A stretch of DNA of 23,387 nt from Desulfobacterales bacterium (GCA_030145015.1 JAQYWI010000073.1:1-23387), one strand, 5' to 3'; positions 1 to 7,459 are shown, counted from the first letter of the stretch. Numbers and translations are program-made. The notes: generated by a model not told the origin, from the sequence alone.

Positions 1-491
1 CGGCAGTAAAAAAATGTTTGCAGTTAGCGCTGGATGATCTTGACGCCATGCGACAAAAAGAAGGGGATTTTATCGCCAAGGATTTTGAACACCGACTCAA
101 CTTTCTCAAGGCCTGTCTGAAGAAGATACGCAAAAATTCAAATGATCTTTTGCCTCAGTACCAGGAACGATTAAAGGAACGGGTCTCGTTGCTAACACAG
201 GGCAGCGTTGAACTTGATCCCGCCCGGATTGCCCAGGAAGCTGCCTTCTTGGCTGATCGCAGCGATATTTCCGAAGAAATTGTTCGAGCCGAAAGCCACC
301 TGGATCAATTTGACCAGATTATGAATGCAGTTGAACCCGCCGGGAGAAAACTTAATTTTTTACTGCAAGAGCTCAATCGGGAATTCAACACCATGGGTTC
401 CAAAATCGGCAATGCGGAGGTGGCTTATTTGATCATTGATGTAAAATCAGAGCTCGAAAAGATTAGGGAACAAATTCAGAATGTGGAATAA
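1..491 (+). CDS. yicC: YicC family endoribonuclease, C-terminal part (5' end outside window)
   Basis: The reading frame is open from the first bases of the window (frame starting at base 3), with no start codon needed, so the gene begins upstream. About 162 residues are visible, roughly the last half of a protein that is usually about 290 residues. The C-terminal block GRKLNFLLQELNREFNTMGS, followed by a charged helix ending EKIREQIQN, is the characteristic YicC/DUF1732 ending. Members of this family are implicated in RNA turnover as endoribonucleases; that role comes from family knowledge. The gene precedes remA and gmk, the same order (yloC-remA-gmk) known from Bacillus and seen in many Desulfobacterota. 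The TAA stop is at 489-491. Identification is secure; nothing can be said about the missing N-terminus. Confidence 0.93.
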   Translation, partial: AVKKCLQLALDDLDAMRQKEGDFIAKDFEHRLNFLKACLKKIRKNSNDLLPQYQERLKERVSLLTQGSVELDPARIAQEAAFLADRSDISEEIVRAESHLDQFDQIMNAVEPAGRKLNFLLQELNREFNTMGSKIGNAEVAYLIIDVKSELEKIREQIQNVE

Positions 492-601
492 CCCTGAGCT
501 GAGGGCCTGACGCATGGCGCATCGGATAAACCGGGCCTCGGGAAGCTGTCCATCCAGAAAACACGCTGCGCTTGGCGCAGTGTATTAAAGTTGGAGGTAT
601 A

Positions 602-856
602 ATGGATCAGACGTTGTTAAATATTGGATTTGGAAGTTCGGTGGTCGCGGATCGCGTCGTAGCTATCGTTTCTCCCAATTCCGCTCCTATGAAACGCCTC
701 AAAGACGAGGCCAAAGAAGATAAGCGTCTCGTTGACGCAACGCATGGCCGCAGGACGCGGTCAATGATCGTCATGGACAGCAATCATATTGTCCTTTCGG
801 CCATACAGGCAGAAACCGTTTCACAACGTTACGCGATGCTCAAGGAGCTAACCTGA
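602..856 (+). CDS. remA: RemA/DUF370 family DNA-binding regulator
   Basis: This 84-residue protein begins [20 protein letters not shown] and carries the family core [11 protein letters not shown] and the [13 protein letters not shown] segment. It matches the DUF370/RemA family in length and character. In Bacillus subtilis RemA is a DNA-binding activator of extracellular-matrix genes; its target in a Gram-negative anaerobe is unknown. The ATG at 602 is preferred over an upstream in-frame start because GGAGGT lies five bases before it and because family members begin at this point. It sits between yicC and gmk, the conserved context. A stem-forming ACACG-CTGCGC...GCGCAG-TGT sequence lies in the leader at about 561-583. 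Symbol by homology; function in this host is inferred. Confidence 0.88.
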   Translation: MDQTLLNIGFGSSVVADRVVAIVSPNSAPMKRLKDEAKEDKRLVDATHGRRTRSMIVMDSNHIVLSAIQAETVSQRYAMLKELT

Positions 857-905
857 CTTTTTAGCGATTGAGCATAGATTCGATTCGGAGTCATTGGACA
901 TCGAT

Positions 906-1496
906 ATGCAGCCCAAATCGGCGCATTTGTTTATTATTGCCGCACCTTCCGGAGGCGGCAAAACGACCCTCTGTCGCGCGGTGCGTAAGCGGTTTTCCGA
1001 TATGCTCTATTCGGTATCCTATACGACACGCAAGCTCCGCGAAGGTGAGCAGGAAGGTGTGGACTATCATTTCGTCGATAAGAATGATTTTGAAAATGGA
1101 ATTGCTGCCGGGAAATGGGCTGAGTGGGCGCTGGTTCATGGGAACTACTACGGCACATCGGCCGATTTTCTGGATAAGGGTTTAGCGGATGGCCGAGATA
1201 TTCTTCTTGATATAGACGTCCAGGGAACCCGCCAAATTCTTGAGCGCTATTCCAGCAGTGTTGCCATCTTTATCCTGCCCCCATCGTTGGAGGTGCTTCA
1301 ACAGCGCTTAAAAGCAAGAGGTACTGACAGCTCAGAGAGCATTGCTGTCCGACTCAGAAATGCAGAAAAGGAAATGAACCAGCAAGATCTGTATCATCAC
1401 GTAATTGTTAATGATCAACTTTCGAAAGCCGTACCGGAGTTGATATCCATTATTGAAAACTATCGCACAACGGACAATCTCCGACGTGAAGGCTGA
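906..1496 (+). CDS. gmk: Guanylate kinase
   Basis: Guanylate kinase transfers phosphate from ATP to GMP, giving GDP for nucleotide and ppGpp pools in the cytoplasm. The P-loop APSGGGKTT is near residue 15, followed by the GMP-binding segment SVSYTTRKLREGEQEGVDYHF, the G-N-YYGTS loop and DILLDIDVQGTRQI. Total length is 196 residues from the ATG at 906, normal for the family. An in-frame TTG at 894 would add four residues. The GGAG at 887-890 is only three bases from that TTG, and a weak GGA is seven bases before the ATG, so the exact start is uncertain. The gene overlaps the presumed start of rlmB by about 11 bases, suggesting translational coupling. Confidence 0.95.
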   Translation: MQPKSAHLFIIAAPSGGGKTTLCRAVRKRFSDMLYSVSYTTRKLREGEQEGVDYHFVDKNDFENGIAAGKWAEWALVHGNYYGTSADFLDKGLADGRDILLDIDVQGTRQILERYSSSVAIFILPPSLEVLQQRLKARGTDSSESIAVRLRNAEKEMNQQDLYHHVIVNDQLSKAVPELISIIENYRTTDNLRREG

Positions 1497-2235
1497 AATA
1501 CTTTATGGTTTTCATCCGGTTTATGAGGCCTTAAGGGCCGGGCGCAGAACCTTCCACGAAATTTATATTTCAAACCAGACGCATGCCAAACGGATTAAAC
1601 AGATTGCCGCAGCGGCGGATCGTAAAGATTTGCCGATAACAGAAGTTAGTCCGGCGAGGCTCCAAACCATTGCCGGTGCTGTTTCGCATCAAGGCGTCGC
1701 TGCCAGGGTGTCGGCCTATCCGCTTGTTGATATTGCCGATCTTTTAGAAGCGGCTAAATCCGTTGACCGCCCACCGTTTTTACTTTTGCTGGATCATATT
1801 GTGGACACACACAACCTGGGCGCCATTATTCGAACAGCTGTATGTGCCGGTGTCGACGCAGTGATTATACCGAAAGATCGCTCGGCCCGCCCCTCACCGG
1901 ACGTATCCAAGGTATCCGCAGGCGCTCTGGAATATATGCGTGTGGCCCAGGTGAATAACATTGTCCGCGTTGTCAAAACACTCAAAGACCAGGATTTGTG
2001 GATTGTGGGTCTGGATCAAAACGCAGGAAGATCCGTTTATAATGCAGATTTAACAGGTTCAATCGGCCTTGTCATCGGCGGGGAGGAAAAAGGAATACGA
2101 ACCCTGGTTAAACAAAATTGCGACTTTTTAATTTCCATACCTCAGACCGGAAAAGTCGGTTCACTTAACGCGTCGGTGGCCGGAGCGATTGTCATGTACG
2201 AATCGTATCGGCAGCGCTTTGTCAGGAATAAGTAG
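1486..2235 (+). CDS. rlmB: 23S rRNA (guanosine-2'-O)-methyltransferase, SpoU/TrmH family
   Basis: This is a SPOUT-class RNA 2'-O-methyltransferase, most like RlmB, which methylates a conserved guanosine of 23S rRNA using S-adenosylmethionine. The N-terminal L30e-like substrate-binding domain begins ILYGFHPVYEALRAGRR. The catalytic domain has motif 1 (THNLGAIIRTA), motif 2 (LVIGGEEKGIR) and motif 3 (IPQTGKVGSLNASVAGAI), which form the trefoil-knot cofactor site. The GTG at 1486 gives a 249-residue protein starting right at the conserved ILYGFHPV block. A TTG at 1453 would add 11 residues that lie inside gmk. TrmH-like tRNA methylases share the fold, but the N-terminal domain favours RlmB. Confidence 0.92.
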   Translation: MKAEILYGFHPVYEALRAGRRTFHEIYISNQTHAKRIKQIAAAADRKDLPITEVSPARLQTIAGAVSHQGVAARVSAYPLVDIADLLEAAKSVDRPPFLLLLDHIVDTHNLGAIIRTAVCAGVDAVIIPKDRSARPSPDVSKVSAGALEYMRVAQVNNIVRVVKTLKDQDLWIVGLDQNAGRSVYNADLTGSIGLVIGGEEKGIRTLVKQNCDFLISIPQTGKVGSLNASVAGAIVMYESYRQRFVRNK

Positions 2236-2398
2236 GTTTCAGGTTTCGGGTGTCAGGTGTCAGAGGTATTATTGAACGAAACCCGAGGACGAGAACGAGG
2301 ACGAGGACGAGCAATAGGAGGGGAGAATAAAGTATCGTCCTCGTACTCGCACTCGTCCTCGATAACCGACTGACACCCGAAACCTGACACCTGAGTTA
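2236..2398 (+). repeat. Palindromic intergenic repeat, family A copy 1 (GAGGAC hexamers)
   Basis: This imperfect palindrome fills the gap between rlmB and comF. The outer arms are 7-base tandems of CAGGTTT/CGGGTGT/CAGGTGT type. The 18-mer TCAGGTTTCGGGTGTCAG on the left recurs in reverse complement on the right (about 2370-2387). The inner left arm (2284-2311) is CGAG followed by four GACGAG/AACGAG hexamers. The inner right arm (about 2336-2361) is its approximate reverse complement. A 24-base loop contains GGAGAATAAAGTAT. A second copy lies after comF at 3364-3502. It codes for nothing recognisable and can fold as a long RNA or DNA hairpin. Confidence 0.85.
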
Positions 2399-2451
2399 TT
2401 ACGACTTTTGTAACATATTGGTGAGACCCAACATTAGGAGGACACCCCTGC

Positions 2452-3318
2452 GTGCATGTAAATCGCGTCCTGAAATATGCCGTCCATGACCTGGCAAGGC
2501 CGTTTTATAACATCATCCTTGACACGGTGTTTCCTACCAAATGTTTGATCTGCAGCCGACTTTTTAAACCCGACGGTATAAGGGCTGGAATGGGTCGACC
2601 CGCAAATGCTGCAGCCGAAATCACGGATACATTCGCGCAATCGCATCGATTGCTGGCCGCTTATTGTTGCCCGGATTGCGTAAGCTCTTTTGCGGCTATT
2701 TCATCGCCGATTTGCAGCTGTTGCGGGATTATGTTTAAAAGTCGTCAAGGCCAGGATCATCTTTGCGGGGATTGCATTACGCAGCCGAAAGAATTCAGAA
2801 CCGCGCGCGCAGCCGTGGCTTATGATCACCAATTGATGGCCGTTGTGCACCGGTTCAAATACGCCGGAAAAATCCAGTTGGCCGGACCTCTGGGCGGACT
2901 GATGCTCAACGCGTATAAGCGGTTTTGGGACAGGGAAGAAGTCGATTTGATTTTGCCGGTACCTTTGCATAACGCAAAATTTCGAAAGCGCGGTTTCAAT
3001 CAGTCTTATTTACTGATCCGTCGCTGGAAATCGATATCTGCTCCAATGGTTGATAAAGTAGTTGGCATTCCGGTAAATACAGATATCCTTATCAGAAGCA
3101 AAGCGACCGTATCGCAGACGGGGCTTGGCCGCCAACAGCGTTTGAAAAACATCAAAGGTGCCTTCAGAGTCAAGATTCCTGAGAAAGTTATCGCTAAAAA
3201 GGTATTGCTGGTTGATGATGTTTACACCACCGGCGCGACGGTAAATGAATGCGCGCGCGTGCTTTTAAAAGCCGGAGCAGAGCGAGTCGACGTTCTGACG
3301 GTGGCGCGGGCGATGTAG
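2452..3318 (+). CDS. comF: ComF/GntX family phosphoribosyltransferase-like protein
   Basis: This 288-residue protein has the ComF layout: an N-terminal zinc-ribbon region and a C-terminal phosphoribosyltransferase-type domain. Cysteine pairs lie at residues 31/34, 72-76, 88-91 and 105/108. The PRPP-binding loop VLLVDDVYTTGAT is near residues 250-262, and RKRGFNQS is the second family landmark. ComF proteins take part in DNA uptake in naturally competent bacteria, while GntX-like homologues are widespread in non-competent ones; the actual reaction is not established. The GTG at 2452 follows AGGAGG (2436-2441) at a 10-base spacing. The protein is about 50 residues longer than E. coli GntX because of a spacer between the first two cysteine groups. 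The gene is bracketed by two family A palindromes. Confidence 0.88.
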   Translation: MHVNRVLKYAVHDLARPFYNIILDTVFPTKCLICSRLFKPDGIRAGMGRPANAAAEITDTFAQSHRLLAAYCCPDCVSSFAAISSPICSCCGIMFKSRQGQDHLCGDCITQPKEFRTARAAVAYDHQLMAVVHRFKYAGKIQLAGPLGGLMLNAYKRFWDREEVDLILPVPLHNAKFRKRGFNQSYLLIRRWKSISAPMVDKVVGIPVNTDILIRSKATVSQTGLGRQQRLKNIKGAFRVKIPEKVIAKKVLLVDDVYTTGATVNECARVLLKAGAERVDVLTVARAM

Positions 3319-3363
3319 CCAGGGTTGCGTCCGGCAAGCCATTTATAACACACAGTTTTATTT

Positions 3364-3502
3364 TAGGTGTCGGGTTTCAAGGCCTTGGTGGACAGCACCC
3401 GAGGACGAGTACGAGGACGAGTAAGATGAGGAGAATAAAACATCGTCCTCGTCCTCGTCCTCGTACTCGTCCTCGACAAGCGACTGACGCCTGAAACATA
3501 GA
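3364..3502 (+). repeat. Palindromic intergenic repeat, family A copy 2
   Basis: This is the second copy of the element at 2236-2398. The inner left arm 3400-3421 (CGAG plus GACGAG/TACGAG hexamers) has an exact 22-base reverse complement at 3454-3475, and the right array has extra hexamers. The loop shares GGAGAATAAA followed by ATCGTCCTCGT with copy 1. The outer arms are decayed: GGTGTCGGGTTTC on the left and GACTGACGCCTGAAAC on the right. The rest of the gap up to pgeF (3503-3610) shows nothing recognisable. Confidence 0.85.
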
Positions 3503-3610
3503 CGTCGTGTTGTTTAACGAACGCAGCTGGACTGAAACATACCAGACGGCTTTTGCAACCCTTTAAGGGGACATGACACTAGAAGAAAACCTGTCACTTA
3601 GGATGGAGAT

Positions 3611-4399
3611 GTGATTTCTGTCAGCAAAAACGGCGTGTCGTTTTTCCAATTTGAAAACCTGCAAAAATATCCGACAATTCGTCATGGTATTTTTACACGT
3701 CATGTCGGACACAGCACGGGTGATTTTCAAAGCTTAAATGTCAGTCTCGACCTGGGCGATGCGGCTGGTCTTGTCAGGAAAAATCGAAATCTGGTCTCCC
3801 AGGTCATTGAGGGGCAGGATCTGGTTTTTGTTAAACAGGTTCACGGCGATCAAGTTGTCATATTGAACCCCAAGAACATCGATTCTTATGGTGGCAACCA
3901 TCGGGCTTTAGGGACCGGCGATGCCCTCGTAACCAATGTTTCCGGGAAATTTTTAGCTACCCAACTGGCAGATTGTCAATCCATTCTATTATACGATCCG
4001 ATTCGACAGGTGGTTGCCAATGTCCATTCGGGTTGGCGGGGCAGCATTAAAAATATTCTTGGACGTACGTTAGGGGTCATGAAAAAATACTTTAAGTCTT
4101 ACAGCGCTGACATTATTGCCGGTATCGGACCATCTCTTGGGCCCTGCTGTGCGGAATTCGTTAACTATCGAAAGGAGTTACCCCAAATATTCTGGCGCTA
4201 CAAATTAACTGATGACCATTTTGACTTTTGGACCCTAAGCCGTGACCAGCTCACCCATGCCGGTGTTCTCGGTGAAAATGTTGAAATCAGTCGTATTTGT
4301 ACCAAATGCAACACGGAGACATTTTTCTCCTATCGTGGAGAAGGGCGGACAGGCAGGTTTGCAGCGGTCATTGGGCTAAACCGGACAGCTTCCACCTAA
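3611..4399 (+). CDS. pgeF: Peptidoglycan editing factor PgeF / YfiH-type purine nucleoside phosphorylase
   Basis: This is a multi-copper-polyphenol-oxidase-fold (laccase-domain) protein of the YfiH/PgeF family. Members have been shown to act on purine nucleosides and to affect peptidoglycan composition. The zinc-site triad expected for the family is present: His78 in KQVHGD, Cys122 in ADCQSILLYDP and His139 in NVHSGWRGS. Other landmarks are HGIFTRHVG near residue 25, TGDALVTN near 102, GIGPSLGPCC and the C-terminal GRTGRFAAVIGL. Length is 262 residues, normal. The start is a GTG at 3611 preceded by GGATGGAG; an ATG overlapping it runs straight into a stop. pyrK-like follows 26 bases downstream. 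Confidence 0.9.
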   Translation: MISVSKNGVSFFQFENLQKYPTIRHGIFTRHVGHSTGDFQSLNVSLDLGDAAGLVRKNRNLVSQVIEGQDLVFVKQVHGDQVVILNPKNIDSYGGNHRALGTGDALVTNVSGKFLATQLADCQSILLYDPIRQVVANVHSGWRGSIKNILGRTLGVMKKYFKSYSADIIAGIGPSLGPCCAEFVNYRKELPQIFWRYKLTDDHFDFWTLSRDQLTHAGVLGENVEISRICTKCNTETFFSYRGEGRTGRFAAVIGLNRTAST

Positions 4400-4425
4400 G
4401 AATATTAATTTTTGAAGGTTTAAAC

Positions 4426-5232
4426 ATGGCCAACATAATACAAGAAAGAGTTCAGGTGGTGTCAAACACACCGGTGGGTACCGGCTACTTTCGAATCCGC
4501 GTAAGCTGCCAGGACCGATATACGAAGGCGACCCCCGGCCAATTTGTCATGGTTCGCTTAATAGATCAGATCGATCCGCTGCTCCCGCGTCCATTCTCGA
4601 TTCATCGGTTAATCCAAAAAGACGGTGTCGCTACTGGCATCGAGCTGCTTTACAAAGTGGTCGGCAAAGGAACACATGAGCTGTCTCTCAGACAGCCGGG
4701 AGATTATTTAGATTTGACGGGACCGCTTGGCAATGGGTTTACAATTCCAGGCAAAGTCGGGCAAATAAAAATAGTTGCCGGCGGAATCGGAGTTGCCCCG
4801 ATGATTTTTCTGGTAGAATACCTGAAGGAACAGACCCGTGGTCCTGCAGATGTTCAGGTTTTTCTGGGAGGGAGATCAAAAGCGGATCTTTTATGTCTAG
4901 AGGAATTTTCAGCCCTGGGCGTGCCGGTGCACACGACCACCGATGATGGTAGCTCAGGTGAGCATTGTTTGGTGACAGATCCGCTCGATTCCGCCGTGAC
5001 TGAAAATAAGCCGGATATCATTTATGCCTGTGGCCCTCTGGAAATGCTGGCCTGCGTCGCCGGTATTGCGGATAAACACAGGGTTTTCTGTCAGGTTTCA
5101 ATTGAAACCATGATGGCCTGTGGAATGGGCGCCTGCCTGGGGTGTGCGGTTGTCCGGCGAAATCATACCGACACTTATTTGCATGCCTGTCTGGATGGGC
5201 CGGTGTTTGATACCAAAGCGATTAGCATTTAA
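4426..5232 (+). CDS. pyrK: Dihydroorotate dehydrogenase electron-transfer-subunit-like iron-sulfur flavoprotein
   Basis: This 268-residue oxidoreductase belongs to the ferredoxin-NADP reductase superfamily. The FAD-binding motif RPFS is at residues 55-58, a nucleotide-binding GGIGVAP at 119-125, and four cysteines at 232, 237, 240 and 255 (C-x4-C-x2-C-x14-C) bind a [2Fe-2S] cluster. This is the PyrK layout: electrons pass from PyrD flavin through the cluster and FAD to NAD+, linking pyrimidine synthesis to NADH. The ATG at 4426 has GAAGGT six bases upstream and gives the usual length. No pyrD is in the window, so a role with another partner (related subunits serve NfnA-type and hydrogenase-like systems) remains possible. 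Confidence 0.85.
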   Translation: MANIIQERVQVVSNTPVGTGYFRIRVSCQDRYTKATPGQFVMVRLIDQIDPLLPRPFSIHRLIQKDGVATGIELLYKVVGKGTHELSLRQPGDYLDLTGPLGNGFTIPGKVGQIKIVAGGIGVAPMIFLVEYLKEQTRGPADVQVFLGGRSKADLLCLEEFSALGVPVHTTTDDGSSGEHCLVTDPLDSAVTENKPDIIYACGPLEMLACVAGIADKHRVFCQVSIETMMACGMGACLGCAVVRRNHTDTYLHACLDGPVFDTKAISI

Positions 5233-5339
5233 TATCCGATCAATTAGGGTCATGCCCCGGTTAAGGTAAAAACAAATGCCTTAAGAAGTACCCAGTATTT
5301 TCACTTGGTTGTAAAAAATGCCGGGATGTAAAATTTGCG

Positions 5340-5367
5340 TTGACTTGGGTGTTATCCTGTGTTAGTT
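5340..5367 (+). promoter_or_regulatory. Possible sigma-70-type promoter before the Fo genes
   Basis: TTGACT at 5340-5345 is followed after 16 bases by TTAGTT at 5362-5367, in the 196-bp gap between pyrK and the atp genes. The -35 match is good and the -10 match is poor. Downstream, CCTTCC (5397-5402) can pair with GGAAGG (5412-5417), which is also the likely ribosome-binding site of the next gene. The initiation region might therefore be partly occluded. Confidence 0.35.
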
Positions 5368-5428
5368 CCACTCTCTTCAGACAGGCGTGGTTTGAACCTT
5401 CCTGAAGTGATGGAAGGTACTGTATTTT

Positions 5429-5647
5429 ATGAAAAAAGATACCAAACGCGCTTTTAGGGAACTTGCGTATTACAGCAGCCTGGGCCTGTCTGTATCCTTA
5501 GCGATATTTATCGGTCTGGCGGTGGGGATTTATCTCGATCGGCGATTTGAAACATCGCCCTGGTGTACGCTTATTTTTCTGGTGCTGGGGATTATTGCGG
5601 GTTTTAGAAATATTGGCATCGCGATTCGAAAAGCCAGAAAATTCTAA
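5429..5647 (+). CDS. atpZ: AtpZ/AtpI-family small membrane protein of the ATP synthase locus
   Basis: This 72-residue protein has two membrane segments (about residues 17-35 and 46-64) joined by the loop GIYLDRRFETSPW. It matches the AtpZ/AtpI family found at the head of atp operons in many bacteria. Members have been proposed to help with magnesium or calcium supply or with assembly of the c ring. The GGAAGG at 5412-5417 is the likely ribosome-binding site. It begins a tight run atpZ-atpI-atpB, with a 33-base gap to the next gene. Confidence in family is high; the precise role is inferred. Confidence 0.82.
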   Translation: MKKDTKRAFRELAYYSSLGLSVSLAIFIGLAVGIYLDRRFETSPWCTLIFLVLGIIAGFRNIGIAIRKARKF

Positions 5648-5680
5648 ACGACAAATAAATACTTAAGCAGAGCAGGCATT

Positions 5681-6067
5681 TTGGAAATCCAACAACGTAT
5701 CATTCGATTTGTTACCCGCGGCAACTGGATTTTGTGTGCTTCCTCAAGTATCCTGGGATTTGTTTTTTTCCCGCTGAGTGTTGCCTGGGGAATTCTTTTT
5801 GGCGGGCTGCTGGTTACCATCAATTTCCAATTGCTGGCCAGAACCTTGAAAACGGCCCTGACACCGCCCCACCTTGCGTCCCACAATCTGGTTTTAGCTA
5901 AATATTACCTTCGCTTTTTAGCGAACGGCTTTATCATTTTCCTGCTGATTATCGGCAAAGTCGTTCATCCTCTCGGTTTGGTCGCCGGGCTCTCCGTTGT
6001 TGTTTTCAGCATAATGCTTGCGACCGTCTGCGAGGTTAAAAAACTAATCTTTGAGGAGGCAGCCTAA
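5681..6067 (+). CDS. atpI: ATP synthase subunit I (AtpI-like assembly protein)
   Basis: This 128-residue protein has four predicted membrane helices (about residues 15-32, 34-53, 77-94 and 97-118). The first pair has the GxxxGG-type FGGLLVTINFQLLAR segment typical of ATP synthase I chain proteins. In other bacteria AtpI helps assemble the c ring. The start is TTG at 5681, preceded by AGCAGG; no ATG lies near. The stop is only two bases before the atpB start, so the genes are probably coupled. The gene order is typical of Desulfobacterota Fo operons. Confidence 0.82.
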   Translation: MEIQQRIIRFVTRGNWILCASSSILGFVFFPLSVAWGILFGGLLVTINFQLLARTLKTALTPPHLASHNLVLAKYYLRFLANGFIIFLLIIGKVVHPLGLVAGLSVVVFSIMLATVCEVKKLIFEEAA

Positions 6068-6069
6068 GG

Positions 6070-6759
6070 ATGGAACATCCCTATTTATTCATTGTCAAAT
6101 TTTTTGAACTGATCGGATTCGGCCACTTTGCCCATGCTTACCCCTGGGTGATTTACTCCTGGTTTGTGATGCTTCTACTTATTGTTTTTGCGTTCCTGGC
6201 GGTTCGCAAAATCGACATTATTCCGTCAAAAGCGCAAAATGTCTTTGAGATCATTATTTCCGGGATGGAAGAATTTATGGTCGATATTACCGGTGAAGAG
6301 GGCCGCAAGTTTTTTCCGCTCATTGCCACGGTATTTCTCTACATTGCGACCTGCAATCTGCTGGGCTTGATTCCCGGGTTTTTTCCGCCAACTGCCAGTA
6401 TTAATACGACCGCCTCTTGCGCCCTTACGGTTGTTGTCTTTACGCATGTGATCGGGATCAAATACCATGGCCGCAAGTATATCAAGCATTTTTTGGGGCC
6501 GGTCTGGTGGCTGAGCCCTTTGATATTTCTGATTGAGCTCATTGGCCATATGGCTCGGATCCTGTCGCTCTCCATTCGTCTGTTCGGGAATATAACCGGC
6601 CATGAACTGGTGCTGGGGATCCTTTTTTTGTTGGCCGGTGCCGCTTTTGCGCCGCTGCCCATAATGGCATTGGGTATTTTTGTTGCCCTTTTGCAGGCTT
6701 TCGTATTTTTTCTATTATCGATTATTTATTTTGCCGGCGCCATGGAAGAAGCGCACTAA
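6070..6759 (+). CDS. atpB: F-type ATP synthase subunit a
   Basis: Subunit a forms the two half-channels that carry ions to and from the c ring. The 229-residue sequence is strongly hydrophobic. It has the essential stator arginine, Arg170, in SLSIRLFGNITGHE, preceded by the IELIGHMAR helix, and the conserved C-terminal ALLQAFVFFLLSIIYFAGAM helix. Length is in the normal range. Start is ATG at 6070, with GAGG at 6053-6056 inside the end of atpI. It is followed within four bases by a family B palindrome, then atpE. No F1 genes are present here; in sulfate reducers these usually lie at a second locus. Confidence 0.96.
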   Translation: MEHPYLFIVKFFELIGFGHFAHAYPWVIYSWFVMLLLIVFAFLAVRKIDIIPSKAQNVFEIIISGMEEFMVDITGEEGRKFFPLIATVFLYIATCNLLGLIPGFFPPTASINTTASCALTVVVFTHVIGIKYHGRKYIKHFLGPVWWLSPLIFLIELIGHMARILSLSIRLFGNITGHELVLGILFLLAGAAFAPLPIMALGIFVALLQAFVFFLLSIIYFAGAMEEAH

Positions 6760-6762
6760 AGA

Positions 6763-6852
6763 AATTGCCTAAAGTATAAAATGCCTAAAATGCCTAAAGT
6801 TAGGGATACACGGTCATCTTTTAATTTTAGCTCATTTTAGCTCACTTAAGTT
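6763..6852 (+). repeat. Palindromic intergenic repeat, family B copy 1 (CTAAAGTG units)
   Basis: This begins four bases after the atpB stop. The left arm is built of TGCCTAAA-type units (TGCCTAAAG, TGCCTAAAA, TGCCTAAAG at about 6766-6800). The right arm is ATTTTAGCTCATTTTAGCTC and CACTTAAG at about 6823-6850. The centre keeps the CATCTTTT seen in the other two copies (13021-13164 and 15900-16112). It separates atpB from atpE within the operon. Confidence 0.75.
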
Positions 6853-6917
6853 TTTGCTGTTAATGGGACATAGGAAGAAGCCCAACAATATATCCAGAAA
6901 AGGAGGTAGGCTATCGC

Positions 6918-7199
6918 ATGGAAACAAAAGCATTAGAGTTTTTTATCGCCTGTGCAACGGCTGCTGGTTTCGGGATTGCCATTGCGGCATTTGGTTGCGG
7001 TATTGCCCAGGGTATCGGACTGCGGTCCGCTGTTGAGGGTATTGCCAGAAATCCGGAGTCTTCGGGTAAGGTTACCGTTACCATGATCATTGGATTGGCG
7101 CTGATCGAATCACTGTGTATTTACGCGCTGGTCGTGGCACTGATTCTTATCTTTGCCCATCCGCAGGCCGGAGCTATTGCGGCTCTGTTTGCTAAGTGA
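6918..7199 (+). CDS. atpE: F-type ATP synthase subunit c with a sodium-like ligand pattern
   Basis: This is the 93-residue rotor-ring subunit, a two-helix hairpin with the polar loop ARNPE at residues 43-47. The ion-carrying carboxylate is Glu64 in helix 2. Against the sodium-binding c subunit of Ilyobacter tartaricus, the ligand positions read Gln31, Glu64, Ser65 and Tyr69. All of these match the sodium type, but the Thr that normally follows Ser is Leu66. The ring may therefore bind Na+ or may be a proton ring with a partly ancestral site. A very strong Shine-Dalgarno sequence, AGGAGGT (6901-6907), lies 10 bases before the ATG, fitting the high copy number of this subunit. A terminator follows. 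Confidence 0.95.
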   Translation: METKALEFFIACATAAGFGIAIAAFGCGIAQGIGLRSAVEGIARNPESSGKVTVTMIIGLALIESLCIYALVVALILIFAHPQAGAIAALFAK

Positions 7200-7235
7200 A
7201 GCTAACCGGAAGCTTTTTTTAACGCTGTAAACCCT

Positions 7236-7278
7236 AAAAACGGGGCTAACCGGATTTCCGGTTGAGCCCCGTTTTTTT
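7236..7278 (+). terminator. Rho-independent terminator after atpE
   Basis: The stem CGGGGCT-AACCGGA (7241-7254) pairs with TCCGGTT-GAGCCCCG (7257-7271), with one bulged base and a two-base loop, followed by seven T residues. This is a strong terminator closing the atp operon. Confidence 0.92.
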
Positions 7279-7284
7279 ATGAGC

Positions 7285-7373
7285 GTGTCAGGCAACCAGC
7301 TTCAGATACGGGTGGGTCCGGACAGCGATATCGGTTAAAGCGTCTGAATAGTTGCCTAAATTTCACCTGACAC
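7285..7373 (+). repeat. Nested inverted repeat upstream of the HDOD gene
   Basis: GTGTCAGG (7285-7292) is inverted as CCTGACAC (7366-7373). Inside it GGCAAC (7291-7296) is inverted as GTTGCC (7351-7356), and TTCAGA (7301-7306) as TCTGAA (7343-7348). The three nested pairs share one centre, suggesting a decayed palindromic element. It lies between the atpE terminator and the HDOD gene; an AT-rich stretch follows at 7374-7420. Confidence 0.55.
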
Positions 7374-7459
7374 TTTCAATTTTTATAAAATTATTATATA
7401 CTTAAATGAAAAGATGGCAATGACCGATTGCGGAGCGGAAACATTATAGGAGAATCTCT

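Noticed and set aside
2284..2361. GAGGAC arrays considered as a CRISPR array
   Set aside because: The units are contiguous hexamers forming inverted arms, without spacers of 25-40 bases and without cas genes.
5233..5428. Riboswitch or small RNA in the gap before atpZ
   Set aside because: No recognisable aptamer motif; only a weak promoter and a short stem at the ribosome-binding site are visible.
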